Assembly: GCF_052055875.1 (NCBI RefSeq)
Contig: NZ_CP170508.1
Span: 1,178,001-1,242,000, forward strand
DNA length: 64,000 nucleotides
From: Methanosphaerula subterraneus
Lineage (GTDB): Archaea; Halobacteriota; Methanomicrobia; Methanomicrobiales; Methanospirillaceae
Direction of reading: 5' to 3'
Below the pieces are notes generated by a model that had not been told where the DNA came from, made no database searches, and worked only from the letters and a program-made list of their open reading frames with translations. The position numbers were made by a program, and so were the translations under genes. Shown piece after piece: positions 8,015 to 16,848 of this stretch; the stretch's first letter is position 1, and each line of letters starts with the position of its first letter.

Positions 8015-8839
8015 TCAGGCCCGCCGGCCGGCCGCCATCTCGCGCAGCCGTTCGGCCAGTGAGGCGACGGCCACCCGTGCCGGCGAGTCGTCCGGGACGG
8101 TGACCAGCGGGACCCCGGCCAGGTCGGCCGCCTCGATCGCAGGGTCCTCAGGGATGCAGGCGATCAGGGGGACCGGGCCGTCGTCAGTGCAGGGAGTCCC
8201 GGCCTTCACCCGGTTCTCCACCAGGTACATCCGGTCGGCAGGCAGACCGAGCGAGAGCGCGATCTCCCGGATCCGGGTGGCGGTCCGCATCCCGCGGGCG
8301 CCGGGGTCGGAGACGATCAGCAGCACGTCCGGGCTGCCGAGCGTCCCCCGGCTGATATGCTCCATCCCGGCCTCGGTGTCCATCAGCATGAACCGGTAGT
8401 CCTGCTGCAGGGACTCGATCGACTCGGTGAGGAGGTCGTTGCTGAAGCAGTAACACCCACTCCCCTCAGGCCTGCCCATCGCGAGCAGGTCGACCCCTTT
8501 TCCTTCGACCAGCACCTGCCTGAACCGAAACCTGACATACTGGTGTCGGGACATACCGGCAGGGATCGCCTTCGAGAAGGCCTCCTCCCGCATCGAGCCG
8601 AGCGTCTCGGTGACGGTCAGCCCGAGCGCCTCGTGCAGGTTCGCGTTCGGGTCGGCATCGACCGCCAGCAGCGGCCGCTCGCCGGCCCGGATCAGGCTGT
8701 CGACCAGCAGCGAGGAGACCGTGGTCTTCCCGGTCCCCCCCTTCCCCGAGAGGGCGATCATGAATGGTCTGGCCTTCGTGCTGGTGCCGGCGTTCTGCTC
8801 TGTAGTGATTGTTCTGTTGGGTACTGTCATCTCTGCCAT
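8015..8839 (-). CDS. CooC/AcsF-type ATPase for nickel insertion into acetyl-CoA synthase
   Basis: 274 residues. A deviant Walker A of the MinD/CooC class (GKGGTGKTT) lies at residues 32-40, a VDADPNANLH motif at 60-69, the CxC metal-binding pair (GCYC) at 129 and 131, and a DTEAGMEHISRGT switch motif near 155. CooC dimers use the CxC pair and ATP hydrolysis to deliver nickel; CooC loads CO dehydrogenase, while its relative AcsF loads the A-cluster of AcsB. As the last gene of an operon with acsB but without CODH, the AcsF role is the better inference. It starts 3 bases after the stop of the methionine-synthase-like gene. Confidence 0.85.
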   Translation of the reverse strand: MAEMTVPNRTITTEQNAGTSTKARPFMIALSGKGGTGKTTVSSLLVDSLIRAGERPLLAVDADPNANLHEALGLTVTETLGSMREEAFSKAIPAGMSRHQYVRFRFRQVLVEGKGVDLLAMGRPEGSGCYCFSNDLLTESIESLQQDYRFMLMDTEAGMEHISRGTLGSPDVLLIVSDPGARGMRTATRIREIALSLGLPADRMYLVENRVKAGTPCTDDGPVPLIACIPEDPAIEAADLAGVPLVTVPDDSPARVAVASLAERLREMAAGRRA

Positions 8840-8842
8840 CGT

Positions 8843-9877
8843 TCACGCATCCATCATCTTCCGCATCGTCCGTGAGATCGTCGCGGCAGCCTGCATGATC
8901 TCCCGGCTGCCGGCCTCGTCGGCGAACCGGATCCCGCAGCTCGGCGTGATCATCGACTGCCGGTCGAAGACCCCGACATCCATCAGGTCGGCGCAGGTCG
9001 TCCGGATCGCCAGGAACCGTTCGGTCAGCGACTCGACCGTCTCCTGCACAAAGACCCGCTGGTCTGCCGGGACGATCCCCCAGGCCACGACCCCGCCCTC
9101 CTCCATGTACCGGACCATCCGGTCCGAATAGAGGAGGAACTCGCGGGCATTGGCGTACGCGTCCAGCGACAGCACGGCCGGGTCCAGGTCCATCACAAAG
9201 TTCCAGTCGGTGTTCGAGCAGCAGTGGACCCCGAGCCCGCCGTCGAGCATCGAGGCGATGTCCTCCCACTGCGCCTGCACCGTGCCGGCGTCCACCGGCA
9301 CCACCGAGGAGCCGAGCGAGGCGAGGTACGGCTCGTTCAGCACGACCAGCGTCTCTGGGGCGCCCATCGACCTGAGCTCCTGCTCGAACCAGCGGGCACG
9401 GAGCCCGAGCATCTTCCCGAGCAGGTCGGCGTAGGTCTCGTCGTACAGGATCGGCCGCTTCTGCTCGTCCACCACCTGCATGCCGAACGTGACCGGCCCG
9501 GTCACCTGGCACTTGACCATCGTCGTTCTGTCGAGCGGGTGCTGCTTCATCGCGTACAGGGCCGACACGTACTCCTCGCCGGCTCCATACGGTGCCGCGT
9601 TCCCCTCGACAAAGTCCATGTAGATCTGTTCCATCGCGGCGGTGTGGTCCCCCACCGTGTCGACGAAGAGCCTTCCTTCGGTGATCACCCGGCCGGGCAG
9701 CGGCCCTGAGTCGTTGAAGACGATCCCTTCGAGCAGCCCCCGGTTCGGGAGCACCGGGATGTAGGGCACCTCCGGGAACGCGGCCAGCACATCCCGGCAA
9801 GCCGTCTCCGGGTCCACGTGCGGCAGCGCACCGATCCCGGTCGCACTGCAGCGGGGAGAGGGGATATGAGAGGCCAT
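8843..9877 (-). CDS. Folate-independent (core) methionine-synthase-like methyltransferase
   Basis: 344 residues, starting at the ATG at 9877 because GGAGGTG sits 6 bases before it. It is a single UROD/MetE-type barrel equivalent to the C-terminal half of MetE and lacks the N-terminal folate-binding half. Zinc-site candidates are visible: VHCCSN near residue 217 (His and Cys) and ITPSCGIRF near residue 313 (Cys), in positions like the H-x-C and C ligands of MetE. Core methionine synthases of the Mes families take a methyl group from a corrinoid protein and pass it to homocysteine. The operon holds exactly such a protein (AcsCD), so the MesB/MesC type is favoured. A methyl donor-side partner other than AcsCD cannot be excluded. 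Confidence 0.75.
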   Translation of the reverse strand: MASHIPSPRCSATGIGALPHVDPETACRDVLAAFPEVPYIPVLPNRGLLEGIVFNDSGPLPGRVITEGRLFVDTVGDHTAAMEQIYMDFVEGNAAPYGAGEEYVSALYAMKQHPLDRTTMVKCQVTGPVTFGMQVVDEQKRPILYDETYADLLGKMLGLRARWFEQELRSMGAPETLVVLNEPYLASLGSSVVPVDAGTVQAQWEDIASMLDGGLGVHCCSNTDWNFVMDLDPAVLSLDAYANAREFLLYSDRMVRYMEEGGVVAWGIVPADQRVFVQETVESLTERFLAIRTTCADLMDVGVFDRQSMITPSCGIRFADEAGSREIMQAAATISRTMRKMMDA

Positions 9878-9878
9878 C

Positions 9879-11807
9879 TCAGGCACCTCCGTTCAGCACA
9901 TGGTGCGGATGGCTCAGCCGGCACCGGTCGAGGAGGGCCGAGACGTTCGGGAAGAGCGAGAGGTCGGTGTGCGGGAGGAAACTGCTCTGGGTGTACTCGT
10001 CCATGAACGACGGCTCTGCGTTCAACTCGATGTAGGCGATGTTCCGGGCGATCAGGTCGAGGGTCCGCCGCTGGTCGCGGTTGATCAGGGCGATGTTCGC
10101 ACCCATCAGCGCCCCGTTCCCGATGTTCTTGATATGGTCGAGCGGGACCTCGGGGATCAGCCCGATCGTGATGGCGCTCTGCTTGTTCAGATAGTTCCCA
10201 AACCCTCCGGAGAAGTAGATCGTATCGATCTCCTCGTGCGTGATCCCGGCCACCTTCATCAGCGTCGAGCAGGCCCCGAGCACCGAGGCCTTGGACATGA
10301 TCAGGTTCTTGATATCGTTCTGGGTGATCACGATGTCCTTCTCGGTGCCGGCCTCCTCCTTCCAGACCACCACGAACTCGGCATAGTACTCCCCCTTTCT
10401 GACCCGCGGGTTCTCGATCGTGGTATCGATCAGACCGTTCCGATCGATCACGCAGGCGGTGAGCAGTTCGGCCAGCAGGTCGATCAGCCCGGACCCGCAG
10501 ATCCCTTTCGGCTTCACCTGGTTGATCGTCGAGTAGGTCGGCTTCAGCGTGTCGGGATCGATCGTGACCTTTTCGATGGCCCCGGGGTTGGCCCGCATCC
10601 CGAAGAGGACCTCCCCCCCTTCGAGCGCAGGGCCGGCAGCCCCGGCGCATGAGAACATCCATTCATTGTTCCCGAGCACCACCTCGAAGTTGGTGCCGAT
10701 ATCGATCATCAGCGAGATCTCCTCGCGCTCGCCCATCCTGCAGGCGAGCACGTCGGCGACGATATCCCCGCCGATATAGTCGCTGACGCCGGGGAAGACG
10801 AAGAGCCCGGCGTTCCTAGCGACCGAGATCCCGATCGACGCGGCCTCCGTGTTGATCGACCGGCGGACCACCGGGACGTAGGGCTCGGCGATCATGTAGG
10901 CCGGGTCGATCCCGAGGAACATATGCGTCATCACGGTGTTGCCGGCGACCATCACCTCGTAGATGTCGTCCCGGTCGATCCCGGCATTGTTGGCGGCGGC
11001 GGTCAGGGCTGCGTTGATACTCTCGGTCGCCAGCGTCTGCAGCCTGGAGAGACCGTTCTTTCGGGCGAAGTTCACCCTGGAGAGGATATCCTCCCCGCAG
11101 CTGATCTGCCGGTTGTAATTGGACGCGATCCCGACGACCTTGCCGTTGACCAGGTCCCAGATACAGGCCACGACCGTCGTCGACCCGAGGTCGACCGCAG
11201 CCGCATAGAGCCGGTCGGAGGTGTCCCCCTCCTCGAGGTCGATCAGCCAGAACCGGCCGGGCGGCATCAGGGCGACCGTCGCGGTCACATCCCAGTTCCC
11301 GTCCCGCAGGATCTGCGGCACCAGCCTGAGCGCCCCGAGCGGGACGAAGACCTGCTCGGTCTTGGGGCCGTGCACCTTCTCGAGTCCGTCCAGCAGACGG
11401 GTCAGGTCAGGGGACGGGTCCTCGAGCGTCGGCGGCGAGAGGGTCACATGGTACTTCATCACCGACGGCCGGAAGGCGGTCTGGAGGTCGAGCCCCTCGA
11501 TCAGGATCTTCTGCTCCTGGATCAGCGAGCTCTCAGGGACCACGATCTCGAGATCCCCGTTCACAAACGCTTCACAGGCCAGCAGGGCCCCCCTCTCCTG
11601 TTCCCCCTTTGTGAAGAACCGGCTGTACTGCGAACGTTCGAACGCGACCCTCCCGCTCTTGCGGTAGACGATGCACTTGCCGCACTTGCCCTGGCCGCCG
11701 CAGACCACGTTCATGTTCAGCCCTGCCCGCTGGGCGGCTTCGAGGACCGAAGCACCGAACTCGACCTCAGCCTTCCGGTACGACGGAAGAAAGGTGACGA
11801 CTGGCAT
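9879..11807 (-). CDS. Reductive activator of the corrinoid iron-sulfur protein (RACo)
   Basis: 642 residues. The N-terminal domain (about 1-90) is a plant-type [2Fe-2S] ferredoxin with Cys36, Cys42, Cys45 and Cys78. A linker leads to an ASKHA ATPase domain (from about residue 200), with nucleotide-binding motifs such as AAVDLGSTTV, the metal-binding loop IDIGTNFEVVLG and ICGSGLID. Known members (AcsV-type RACo) use ATP to push an electron uphill and return oxidised Co(II) of the corrinoid protein to active Co(I). The gene begins directly at the stop of acsC, and its stop is 1 base from the next start, so all are surely co-transcribed. Confidence 0.9.
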   Translation of the reverse strand: MPVVTFLPSYRKAEVEFGASVLEAAQRAGLNMNVVCGGQGKCGKCIVYRKSGRVAFERSQYSRFFTKGEQERGALLACEAFVNGDLEIVVPESSLIQEQKILIEGLDLQTAFRPSVMKYHVTLSPPTLEDPSPDLTRLLDGLEKVHGPKTEQVFVPLGALRLVPQILRDGNWDVTATVALMPPGRFWLIDLEEGDTSDRLYAAAVDLGSTTVVACIWDLVNGKVVGIASNYNRQISCGEDILSRVNFARKNGLSRLQTLATESINAALTAAANNAGIDRDDIYEVMVAGNTVMTHMFLGIDPAYMIAEPYVPVVRRSINTEAASIGISVARNAGLFVFPGVSDYIGGDIVADVLACRMGEREEISLMIDIGTNFEVVLGNNEWMFSCAGAAGPALEGGEVLFGMRANPGAIEKVTIDPDTLKPTYSTINQVKPKGICGSGLIDLLAELLTACVIDRNGLIDTTIENPRVRKGEYYAEFVVVWKEEAGTEKDIVITQNDIKNLIMSKASVLGACSTLMKVAGITHEEIDTIYFSGGFGNYLNKQSAITIGLIPEVPLDHIKNIGNGALMGANIALINRDQRRTLDLIARNIAYIELNAEPSFMDEYTQSSFLPHTDLSLFPNVSALLDRCRLSHPHHVLNGGA

Positions 11808-13142
11808 CTACGCCTTCCACTCCTTCTCGAGGTACTCGCCGATCTCTGCTGCGTCCCGCGGCCCAACCAGCACCTTCCAGCCTGACGCATCCTCGATCGC
11901 TCCTGAGAGCGGGGAAGCATAACCCGGAATGATCACCTTCCTATGCGTGACCTGGGACTCGACATCGAACTTCTTGATCGAGTCGCGGACCAGCGTCTCG
12001 TTCAGTTTTCCTGCAGCGATGGCCGTCAGGACGGACTGCCCCTCGGTGTCGACGACCAGCATAAAGCAGGGCATCCGGGTCCCCTCCAGGTACCCCTGCA
12101 GGGTGAAGAAGGTCAGGGAGAAGTTCACAGTCATCAGCACCGGCGCATCCGTCCCCGGCGACCCGATGCGGTACAGCCCGGGGTTCATCTGGATCGGCTT
12201 CTGCGGATCGGTATAGATGTTCTGCCTGAGGGTCAGGGCAGCGAAGGTCTCGGCCTTCGAGAGCGGTGCGGTCACGATCACCCCGGCGTACTTCAGGATC
12301 CCGGCCACAATCGCGGCGTCAGGAGAACTGCTCTTGCAGGTATTGTAGAGCACCGGGTACCCGAGTTCAGGCACGGTCCGTGCGAGCGACTGCTGCCGGA
12401 CCAGGGAGGAGGTGACGATGAATGCGCCGGGCGAGGCGGGTGCGAGGTCCAGCACCAGGTTCTCGACCCCGGCGGCGGTCACCTTGCCGACCAGGTCCTT
12501 CATCGCGGCCAGGTCGGGTGCACTGATGGCGAGCGGGCAGCCGTATTTCTTAGCTAGGGCGGCGAAGGCCTGGTAATTATCAGCGGTCGCCGAGGCGATC
12601 AGCGGCCGGAAACCTCCACACAGAACCAGTGCGGCCTCCAGGGCCACCGGGTCTGTTGTGATCAAGACCTCCGGCAGATCAGCGAGTTCTTCGATCACCG
12701 CGACGGCCCGGCCATACGCGGCGGGGTCCGCTGCGGTGTGGACGACCGCGATCCCGTTGATCACCAGGTCGGCGCCGACCCTGGTCAGTTTTTCGTCCCT
12801 GACCCGTTCGACGACCGCCCGGATCGAGGCCTCGTCCATCTCATCGGTGATCGAGAAGACGATCCCAGGCTGGTGATAGAAGGTCTTCTCATGCCGGTAG
12901 AAGACGGTCTCGTCCCCAATGGTGAAAGACCGTTCCCCGACCCCTACCTTCACCTTCCGGATGGGCGGCCGGGTCGAAGCCCCGAGCATGGACCGGGCTG
13001 TTTCATCCAGGTACGGGCAGAGGTCGAGGTCGGCCTTCCCTGATGCGAGCTTCATCGCAAAGGTCAGACAGGTCGGGACCCCGCACTCCTTGCAGTTCTT
13101 CTTTGGGAGCAGTTTGTAGATGTCGAGCGCCTTAAGTGCCAT
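11808..13142 (-). CDS. acsC: Corrinoid iron-sulfur protein, large subunit
   Basis: 444 residues. The N-terminal [4Fe-4S] domain has Cys17, Cys20, Cys25 and Cys42 (CKECGVPTC motif). The central part is a TIM barrel, and the C-terminal 100 residues hold the corrinoid-binding region. Equivalent to bacterial AcsC and archaeal CdhE. It carries the methyl group on cobalt between a methyltransferase and the A-cluster of acetyl-CoA synthase. A strong AGGAGGTG ribosome binding site 8 bases upstream fixes the start; the first 11 bases overlap the end of acsD. Confidence 0.93.
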   Translation of the reverse strand: MALKALDIYKLLPKKNCKECGVPTCLTFAMKLASGKADLDLCPYLDETARSMLGASTRPPIRKVKVGVGERSFTIGDETVFYRHEKTFYHQPGIVFSITDEMDEASIRAVVERVRDEKLTRVGADLVINGIAVVHTAADPAAYGRAVAVIEELADLPEVLITTDPVALEAALVLCGGFRPLIASATADNYQAFAALAKKYGCPLAISAPDLAAMKDLVGKVTAAGVENLVLDLAPASPGAFIVTSSLVRQQSLARTVPELGYPVLYNTCKSSSPDAAIVAGILKYAGVIVTAPLSKAETFAALTLRQNIYTDPQKPIQMNPGLYRIGSPGTDAPVLMTVNFSLTFFTLQGYLEGTRMPCFMLVVDTEGQSVLTAIAAGKLNETLVRDSIKKFDVESQVTHRKVIIPGYASPLSGAIEDASGWKVLVGPRDAAEIGEYLEKEWKA

Positions 13143-14097
13143 CTGCGTCCACCTCCTGACGGTTAGCCCAGAGCGTATCGAGCGCCTGCCTCAGCACCGG
13201 GACCGACCCCGGATGGCGGACACAGATGACCGCAGCCCCGGCTACCGCAGCGGCGAGGCCGGTGTAGACCTCCCAGCGGATCGCCATCTGGTCCTGGTCA
13301 GGCCCGGATGCGTCCCGGATCTCCTTGACATTCAGCGTGTCCCCTGCTGCACAGATCATCGGCATGGCCAAGTCCGTGTCCCCCTTCAGGGCAGCGTACC
13401 GGATCCGCTCCATCGCCGAGTACGAGTACTCGAACCCGTACCCGAGCGCCCCGGTGTACGGGTCGATCACGATCTGGTCAGCCGGCACCCCGACCTCGCG
13501 GAGGAGGATGTTCAGCTGTTTGGCAAGGTTGATATCGATCGGGGACTGGGCGATCATCGCATGGTGGTAGGTCAGGGCGGCGGCCGCCACCGATCGGTAC
13601 CGGGTCGCCTCGGCGGTGCCGAGGAGGAGCCGTTCACCCTGGCCGGTCTCCCCGCACCGCTGGAAGACCTCGCTCTCGATCGCCGGCTCGCTCGGCCCTT
13701 CGATCGCCAGCGGCAGGCCGGTCGACGCAAGGACGTGCTCGACGGTCCGGTTTACGGATGGGAAGTCGTCGAACCCGCGTCGCCGGGTGCTGGTCAGCAC
13801 CAGCCTGACCATGTCGGCCAGGTAGGTCTTCTCGGCGGCTGCCGCCCAGTCACCGGGATCGTCGACGAGATCGCCGACCGCGTTCTTCACCAGCGGGGAC
13901 CAGATCGAGGGGTCGTCGCAGATCTCAAAGACGATCAGCGGCTGGTGTTCGCCGGGCCGCGGGGCACCGGTGTAGGGCAGCCCCAGGTCGCCCCCGATAC
14001 GGTACGAGACCGTCCGGGTTCCTCCTTCACCGGCGGTCGCACCGAGGATGACCGTGCCGACCGCTCCGTCCCATTCAGATGATGTTGTATCTGTCAT
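13132..14097 (-). CDS. acsD: Corrinoid iron-sulfur protein, small subunit
   Basis: 321 residues, full length for the AcsD/CdhD family (TIM barrel without iron-sulfur cluster). Recognisable stretches are IGGDLGLPYTG near the N-terminus, SPIDINLAKQLNILLREVGV in the middle and DPYTGALGYGFEYSYS, the family's most conserved loop. It pairs with AcsC to shelter the corrinoid between the two barrels. Start ATG at 14097 is 15 bases after the acsB stop. Its end overlaps acsC by 11 bases, typical of translational coupling of the two subunits. Confidence 0.92.
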   Translation of the reverse strand: MTDTTSSEWDGAVGTVILGATAGEGGTRTVSYRIGGDLGLPYTGAPRPGEHQPLIVFEICDDPSIWSPLVKNAVGDLVDDPGDWAAAAEKTYLADMVRLVLTSTRRRGFDDFPSVNRTVEHVLASTGLPLAIEGPSEPAIESEVFQRCGETGQGERLLLGTAEATRYRSVAAAALTYHHAMIAQSPIDINLAKQLNILLREVGVPADQIVIDPYTGALGYGFEYSYSAMERIRYAALKGDTDLAMPMICAAGDTLNVKEIRDASGPDQDQMAIRWEVYTGLAAAVAGAAVICVRHPGSVPVLRQALDTLWANRQEVDADGT

Positions 14098-14112
14098 TTC
14101 AGGTACCGTCTC

Positions 14113-16134
14113 TTACAGTATCGAATCCATCGTCAGTGCCGGGTGATCGACGCTGGCAAGGAACTCAGTCAGTGCCTCGATGGTCACTGCATTCCGCTCG
14201 TCTGCAATCTTATCGAAGAGGTCGGCCTTCCCCATGGCTCCGAACTTCTCTTTCAGCCTGGATGCGAGCTCCTCCTTGAGCACCTGGGGCATCCAGACCA
14301 GCCGCTCGATACCCCCCTCTGTCTGAAGGAACCGATCGCTGAGGATGTAACTCTTGGATATCCCAGCAAACCCGGGGGTCTGAACCCCACCACCGATGGT
14401 GCCGGCCAGGGTCGAGAACGACATGCCGGACGGGGTCTCCCCTTTGTACTCCCGGTTCACAACCATGAACCCGTTCACCTCCGGCACCACCAGGGCGATC
14501 ACCTCAAAGCAGCCGCAGGCGGTCATCGGGTACTCCATGAAGTTGTACAGCTGGCACCGTTCGATCGCCCCATGCGAGGCCTTCCGGACGAACCGGTTCA
14601 CCCCTTCGAACTCTCCGCTCTCCGCACTGATCAGCCCCCCCTTCTCGACAGGCTGGTTGGCGCCGGCCGGCGAGATCTCAAAGGCGATCTTGCCGTCGAG
14701 CCAGGAGATCGCACCACAGAGCCCGGGTCGCTCGGGGGTGATGACGCAGACATGGTCGGGGGCAAAGGTCTGGCAGAGGGTGCATGAATAGAAGGTGTCG
14801 GCATCGTCGTCCTTCATCCCCTTGATCCGTGCGTCCCGCTCATCGTAAACCGCCTCGGCCTCCTTCTTCGCCTCCAGCACAAGCTCGGGGTCGGTGATCA
14901 GCGTCACCTGCACAGCATCGAGGAGGTCGGGGAAATCGATCCTGAACTTGCTGGCAAGGAGCTTGCCGATGTGCTCGACCCGGACACCGTTCTTCACGGC
15001 CTCCTTGGAGAGGCGCACCCAGATCAGGTCCCGTTGCGCCACATGCCAGGACCCCTCGCCATAGTTGACGAAGTTGTGGATCCGCCGCTCAAGCACCGGC
15101 TCGTACTCCTTCTTCATCGTCCTGCCGGCGACCTCGATCACGATCCCCAGGGGGGCGGCCGACCCCTCCGGGATCGTGTCGATCTCAGGGCCGATCACGG
15201 TCACCTTTCCGTCCTCGACCTCCGCCTCCGGACGGACACGGAGGAGTTCGAACGCAGGCGACCTCCCCCCGCCGAACTCGGCATACATCTCCTCCTTCCG
15301 GATGCTCTTCCCTTCAAATGCCGGCGAACAGCCCATCGGGATCGGGATCGCCGTGACGGTGACCCGGATCCCGAGCAGGTCCATCCCCTGCTTGACCGCC
15401 TCGGTGGGCGTTGGAGCCACCCATTCCCCGCCTTCGTACCCGCCGAGGCCGATGATCGGGATCCCGAGGATCCTGAGCGAATCGATACAGGCGATCTCCT
15501 GGTCGGTCAGGCCGGGAAACGCAAAGACGACGGCCTTGGCCCGTTCCTTGGCATACGTGAGCAGCCGGCCGGCATCGCCTGGTGCGACCCCCCCGAAGAT
15601 CATCGCGACCCGGGCCACCAGGTCGGCGAAGTGGATGCCATGCGAGACCGACGGGCCGAGCGGGATCAGCCGGTAGTCGAGCCCGACCTTCACACCCGCC
15701 CCGGAGAGGGAACTGACCACATCCCCTGCCAGAAAGGTGAGCATGTACTTCTCCTGCAGTTCCCGGGCGATCGCTGCGGCCAGGTCCCCCCCCTGCGGGG
15801 TTCCGACGATCAGGGCGAGCCCGAGGATCGAACCGTCGACCAGCGAGTAGCCAAGTTTCCGGATCACCGCATCGGCGATGAACCCGATGTACGGCTCATC
15901 CAGCGGCCGGTTCATCGAGGCCTGCAGGCACTCCCAGGCGATCAGCGGATTCTTCCCGGATTTCTGATAGGCCTCCTCTGCCGAGGCGGCATCCTCAACC
16001 ACGGTTCCGGTGACCGCGAATGAGATCGGGAGGTGATAGGCGGTCTCATCATAGCCGGGGATCGCAGTGATCCCTGCCATCGCCTGATCGAGCGCGGCCA
16101 CGCCGCGGGGTAATGATTCCTGTATACTGGTCAT
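14113..16134 (-). CDS. acsB: Acetyl-CoA synthase, bacterial-type with N-terminal domain
   Basis: 673 residues from the ATG at 16134, chosen because GGAGG lies 6 bases upstream. It has the N-terminal Rossmann-like domain (about 1-310) that archaeal CdhC (about 470 residues) lacks, so it resembles clostridial AcsB. All A-cluster ligands are visible: FYSCTLCQTFAPDHVC and GLCG near residues 450-475 and the Cys-Gly-Cys nickel site (TACGCFE) near 540; the C-terminus ends HPALTMDSIL as in bacterial AcsB. It joins or splits the methyl, CO and CoA parts of acetyl-CoA. In bacteria the N-terminal domain docks onto CODH, yet no CODH gene accompanies it here. Confidence 0.94.
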   Translation of the reverse strand: MTSIQESLPRGVAALDQAMAGITAIPGYDETAYHLPISFAVTGTVVEDAASAEEAYQKSGKNPLIAWECLQASMNRPLDEPYIGFIADAVIRKLGYSLVDGSILGLALIVGTPQGGDLAAAIARELQEKYMLTFLAGDVVSSLSGAGVKVGLDYRLIPLGPSVSHGIHFADLVARVAMIFGGVAPGDAGRLLTYAKERAKAVVFAFPGLTDQEIACIDSLRILGIPIIGLGGYEGGEWVAPTPTEAVKQGMDLLGIRVTVTAIPIPMGCSPAFEGKSIRKEEMYAEFGGGRSPAFELLRVRPEAEVEDGKVTVIGPEIDTIPEGSAAPLGIVIEVAGRTMKKEYEPVLERRIHNFVNYGEGSWHVAQRDLIWVRLSKEAVKNGVRVEHIGKLLASKFRIDFPDLLDAVQVTLITDPELVLEAKKEAEAVYDERDARIKGMKDDDADTFYSCTLCQTFAPDHVCVITPERPGLCGAISWLDGKIAFEISPAGANQPVEKGGLISAESGEFEGVNRFVRKASHGAIERCQLYNFMEYPMTACGCFEVIALVVPEVNGFMVVNREYKGETPSGMSFSTLAGTIGGGVQTPGFAGISKSYILSDRFLQTEGGIERLVWMPQVLKEELASRLKEKFGAMGKADLFDKIADERNAVTIEALTEFLASVDHPALTMDSIL

Positions 16135-16200
16135 GAAATCCTCCAAAAAGGTCTCGTTAGAAGATTCTAGGAACCCTCAGTATAAGAGATGATCGTACGG

Positions 16201-16214
16201 GTACCATATGGTAC
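16201..16214. promoter_or_regulatory. 14-bp perfect palindrome between acsB and the divergent gene
   Basis: GTACCATATGGTAC reads the same on both strands. It lies 67 bases before the acsB start and 55 bases before the divergent start at 16269, where an operator for both genes would sit. A TATA-like word (CTTATACT on the minus strand, near 16182) is close by. A repressor or activator site is inferred from symmetry and position only. Confidence 0.45.
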
Positions 16215-16268
16215 ACAAAACCGGAGAAAGAGGGGTTTATCAGAGACTGATCTGATACAGTATCACTG

Positions 16269-16844
16269 ATGTCTGACTCTAAGACAGCCCTCCGTCAAGC
16301 GGCGAAGATACAGCGGGCAACGCTCAACGAGGCGCAGATCAGCGACTACAGCAGAAGGATCCGGGACCACCTGATCCCGGTTCTCAAAGGGAAGGAGCCG
16401 GTGCTGGTCTATGCCTCCAAGTGCCCTGAGGTCGACACGCTGCCGCTCATCGAATGGCTGCTCGAAGAAGAGAAGACCGTGGTGGTGCCGATCATCCAGC
16501 GGGAGGACTGCTCGCTCCGCCTCTCCTACCTCTCCGACCCTGCCGTGCTGGTCCCTTCGACCTTCCAGGTCCCCGAACCGATCGGCCATGAGGTCCCTGC
16601 CGATCCCTCGGAGATACAGGTGGTGATCGTCCCGATGCTGGCCTTCGACGCCGCCGGGAACAGGCTCGGGTACGGCGCCGGCTACTATGACCGATTCCTT
16701 GCACGGCACCCGGGGCTGCTGACGATCGGGCTGGCCTTCTCCTGCCAGGAGTTCGACTCACTCCCTGCCGAGGAGAACGACATCCGCATGGACCGGATCG
16801 TCACAGAGCAGGGAGTCATCTGCTGCAGGGAGGATGCAGAATAA
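16269..16844 (+). CDS. 5-formyltetrahydrofolate cyclo-ligase family protein
   Basis: 191 residues, the normal length. It has the N-terminal basic helix (ALRQAAKIQRATL), the phosphate-binding region and the family's hallmark GYGAGYYDRFL near residue 138. The known reaction is ATP-dependent cyclisation of 5-formyl-THF to methenyl-THF. Methanogens use tetrahydromethanopterin mainly, so the natural substrate here may be a side product of that or another one-carbon carrier. It is transcribed away from the acetyl-CoA synthase operon and shares its upstream region, which may link it to one-carbon supply. Confidence 0.85.
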   Translation: MSDSKTALRQAAKIQRATLNEAQISDYSRRIRDHLIPVLKGKEPVLVYASKCPEVDTLPLIEWLLEEEKTVVVPIIQREDCSLRLSYLSDPAVLVPSTFQVPEPIGHEVPADPSEIQVVIVPMLAFDAAGNRLGYGAGYYDRFLARHPGLLTIGLAFSCQEFDSLPAEENDIRMDRIVTEQGVICCREDAE

Positions 16845-16848
16845 GATT

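Noticed and set aside
8466..9800. Long open frame overlapping the CooC/AcsF and methionine-synthase-like genes in another minus-strand frame
   Set aside because: Arg/Gly/Pro-rich low-complexity product; the other frame has full family motifs and well-placed starts.
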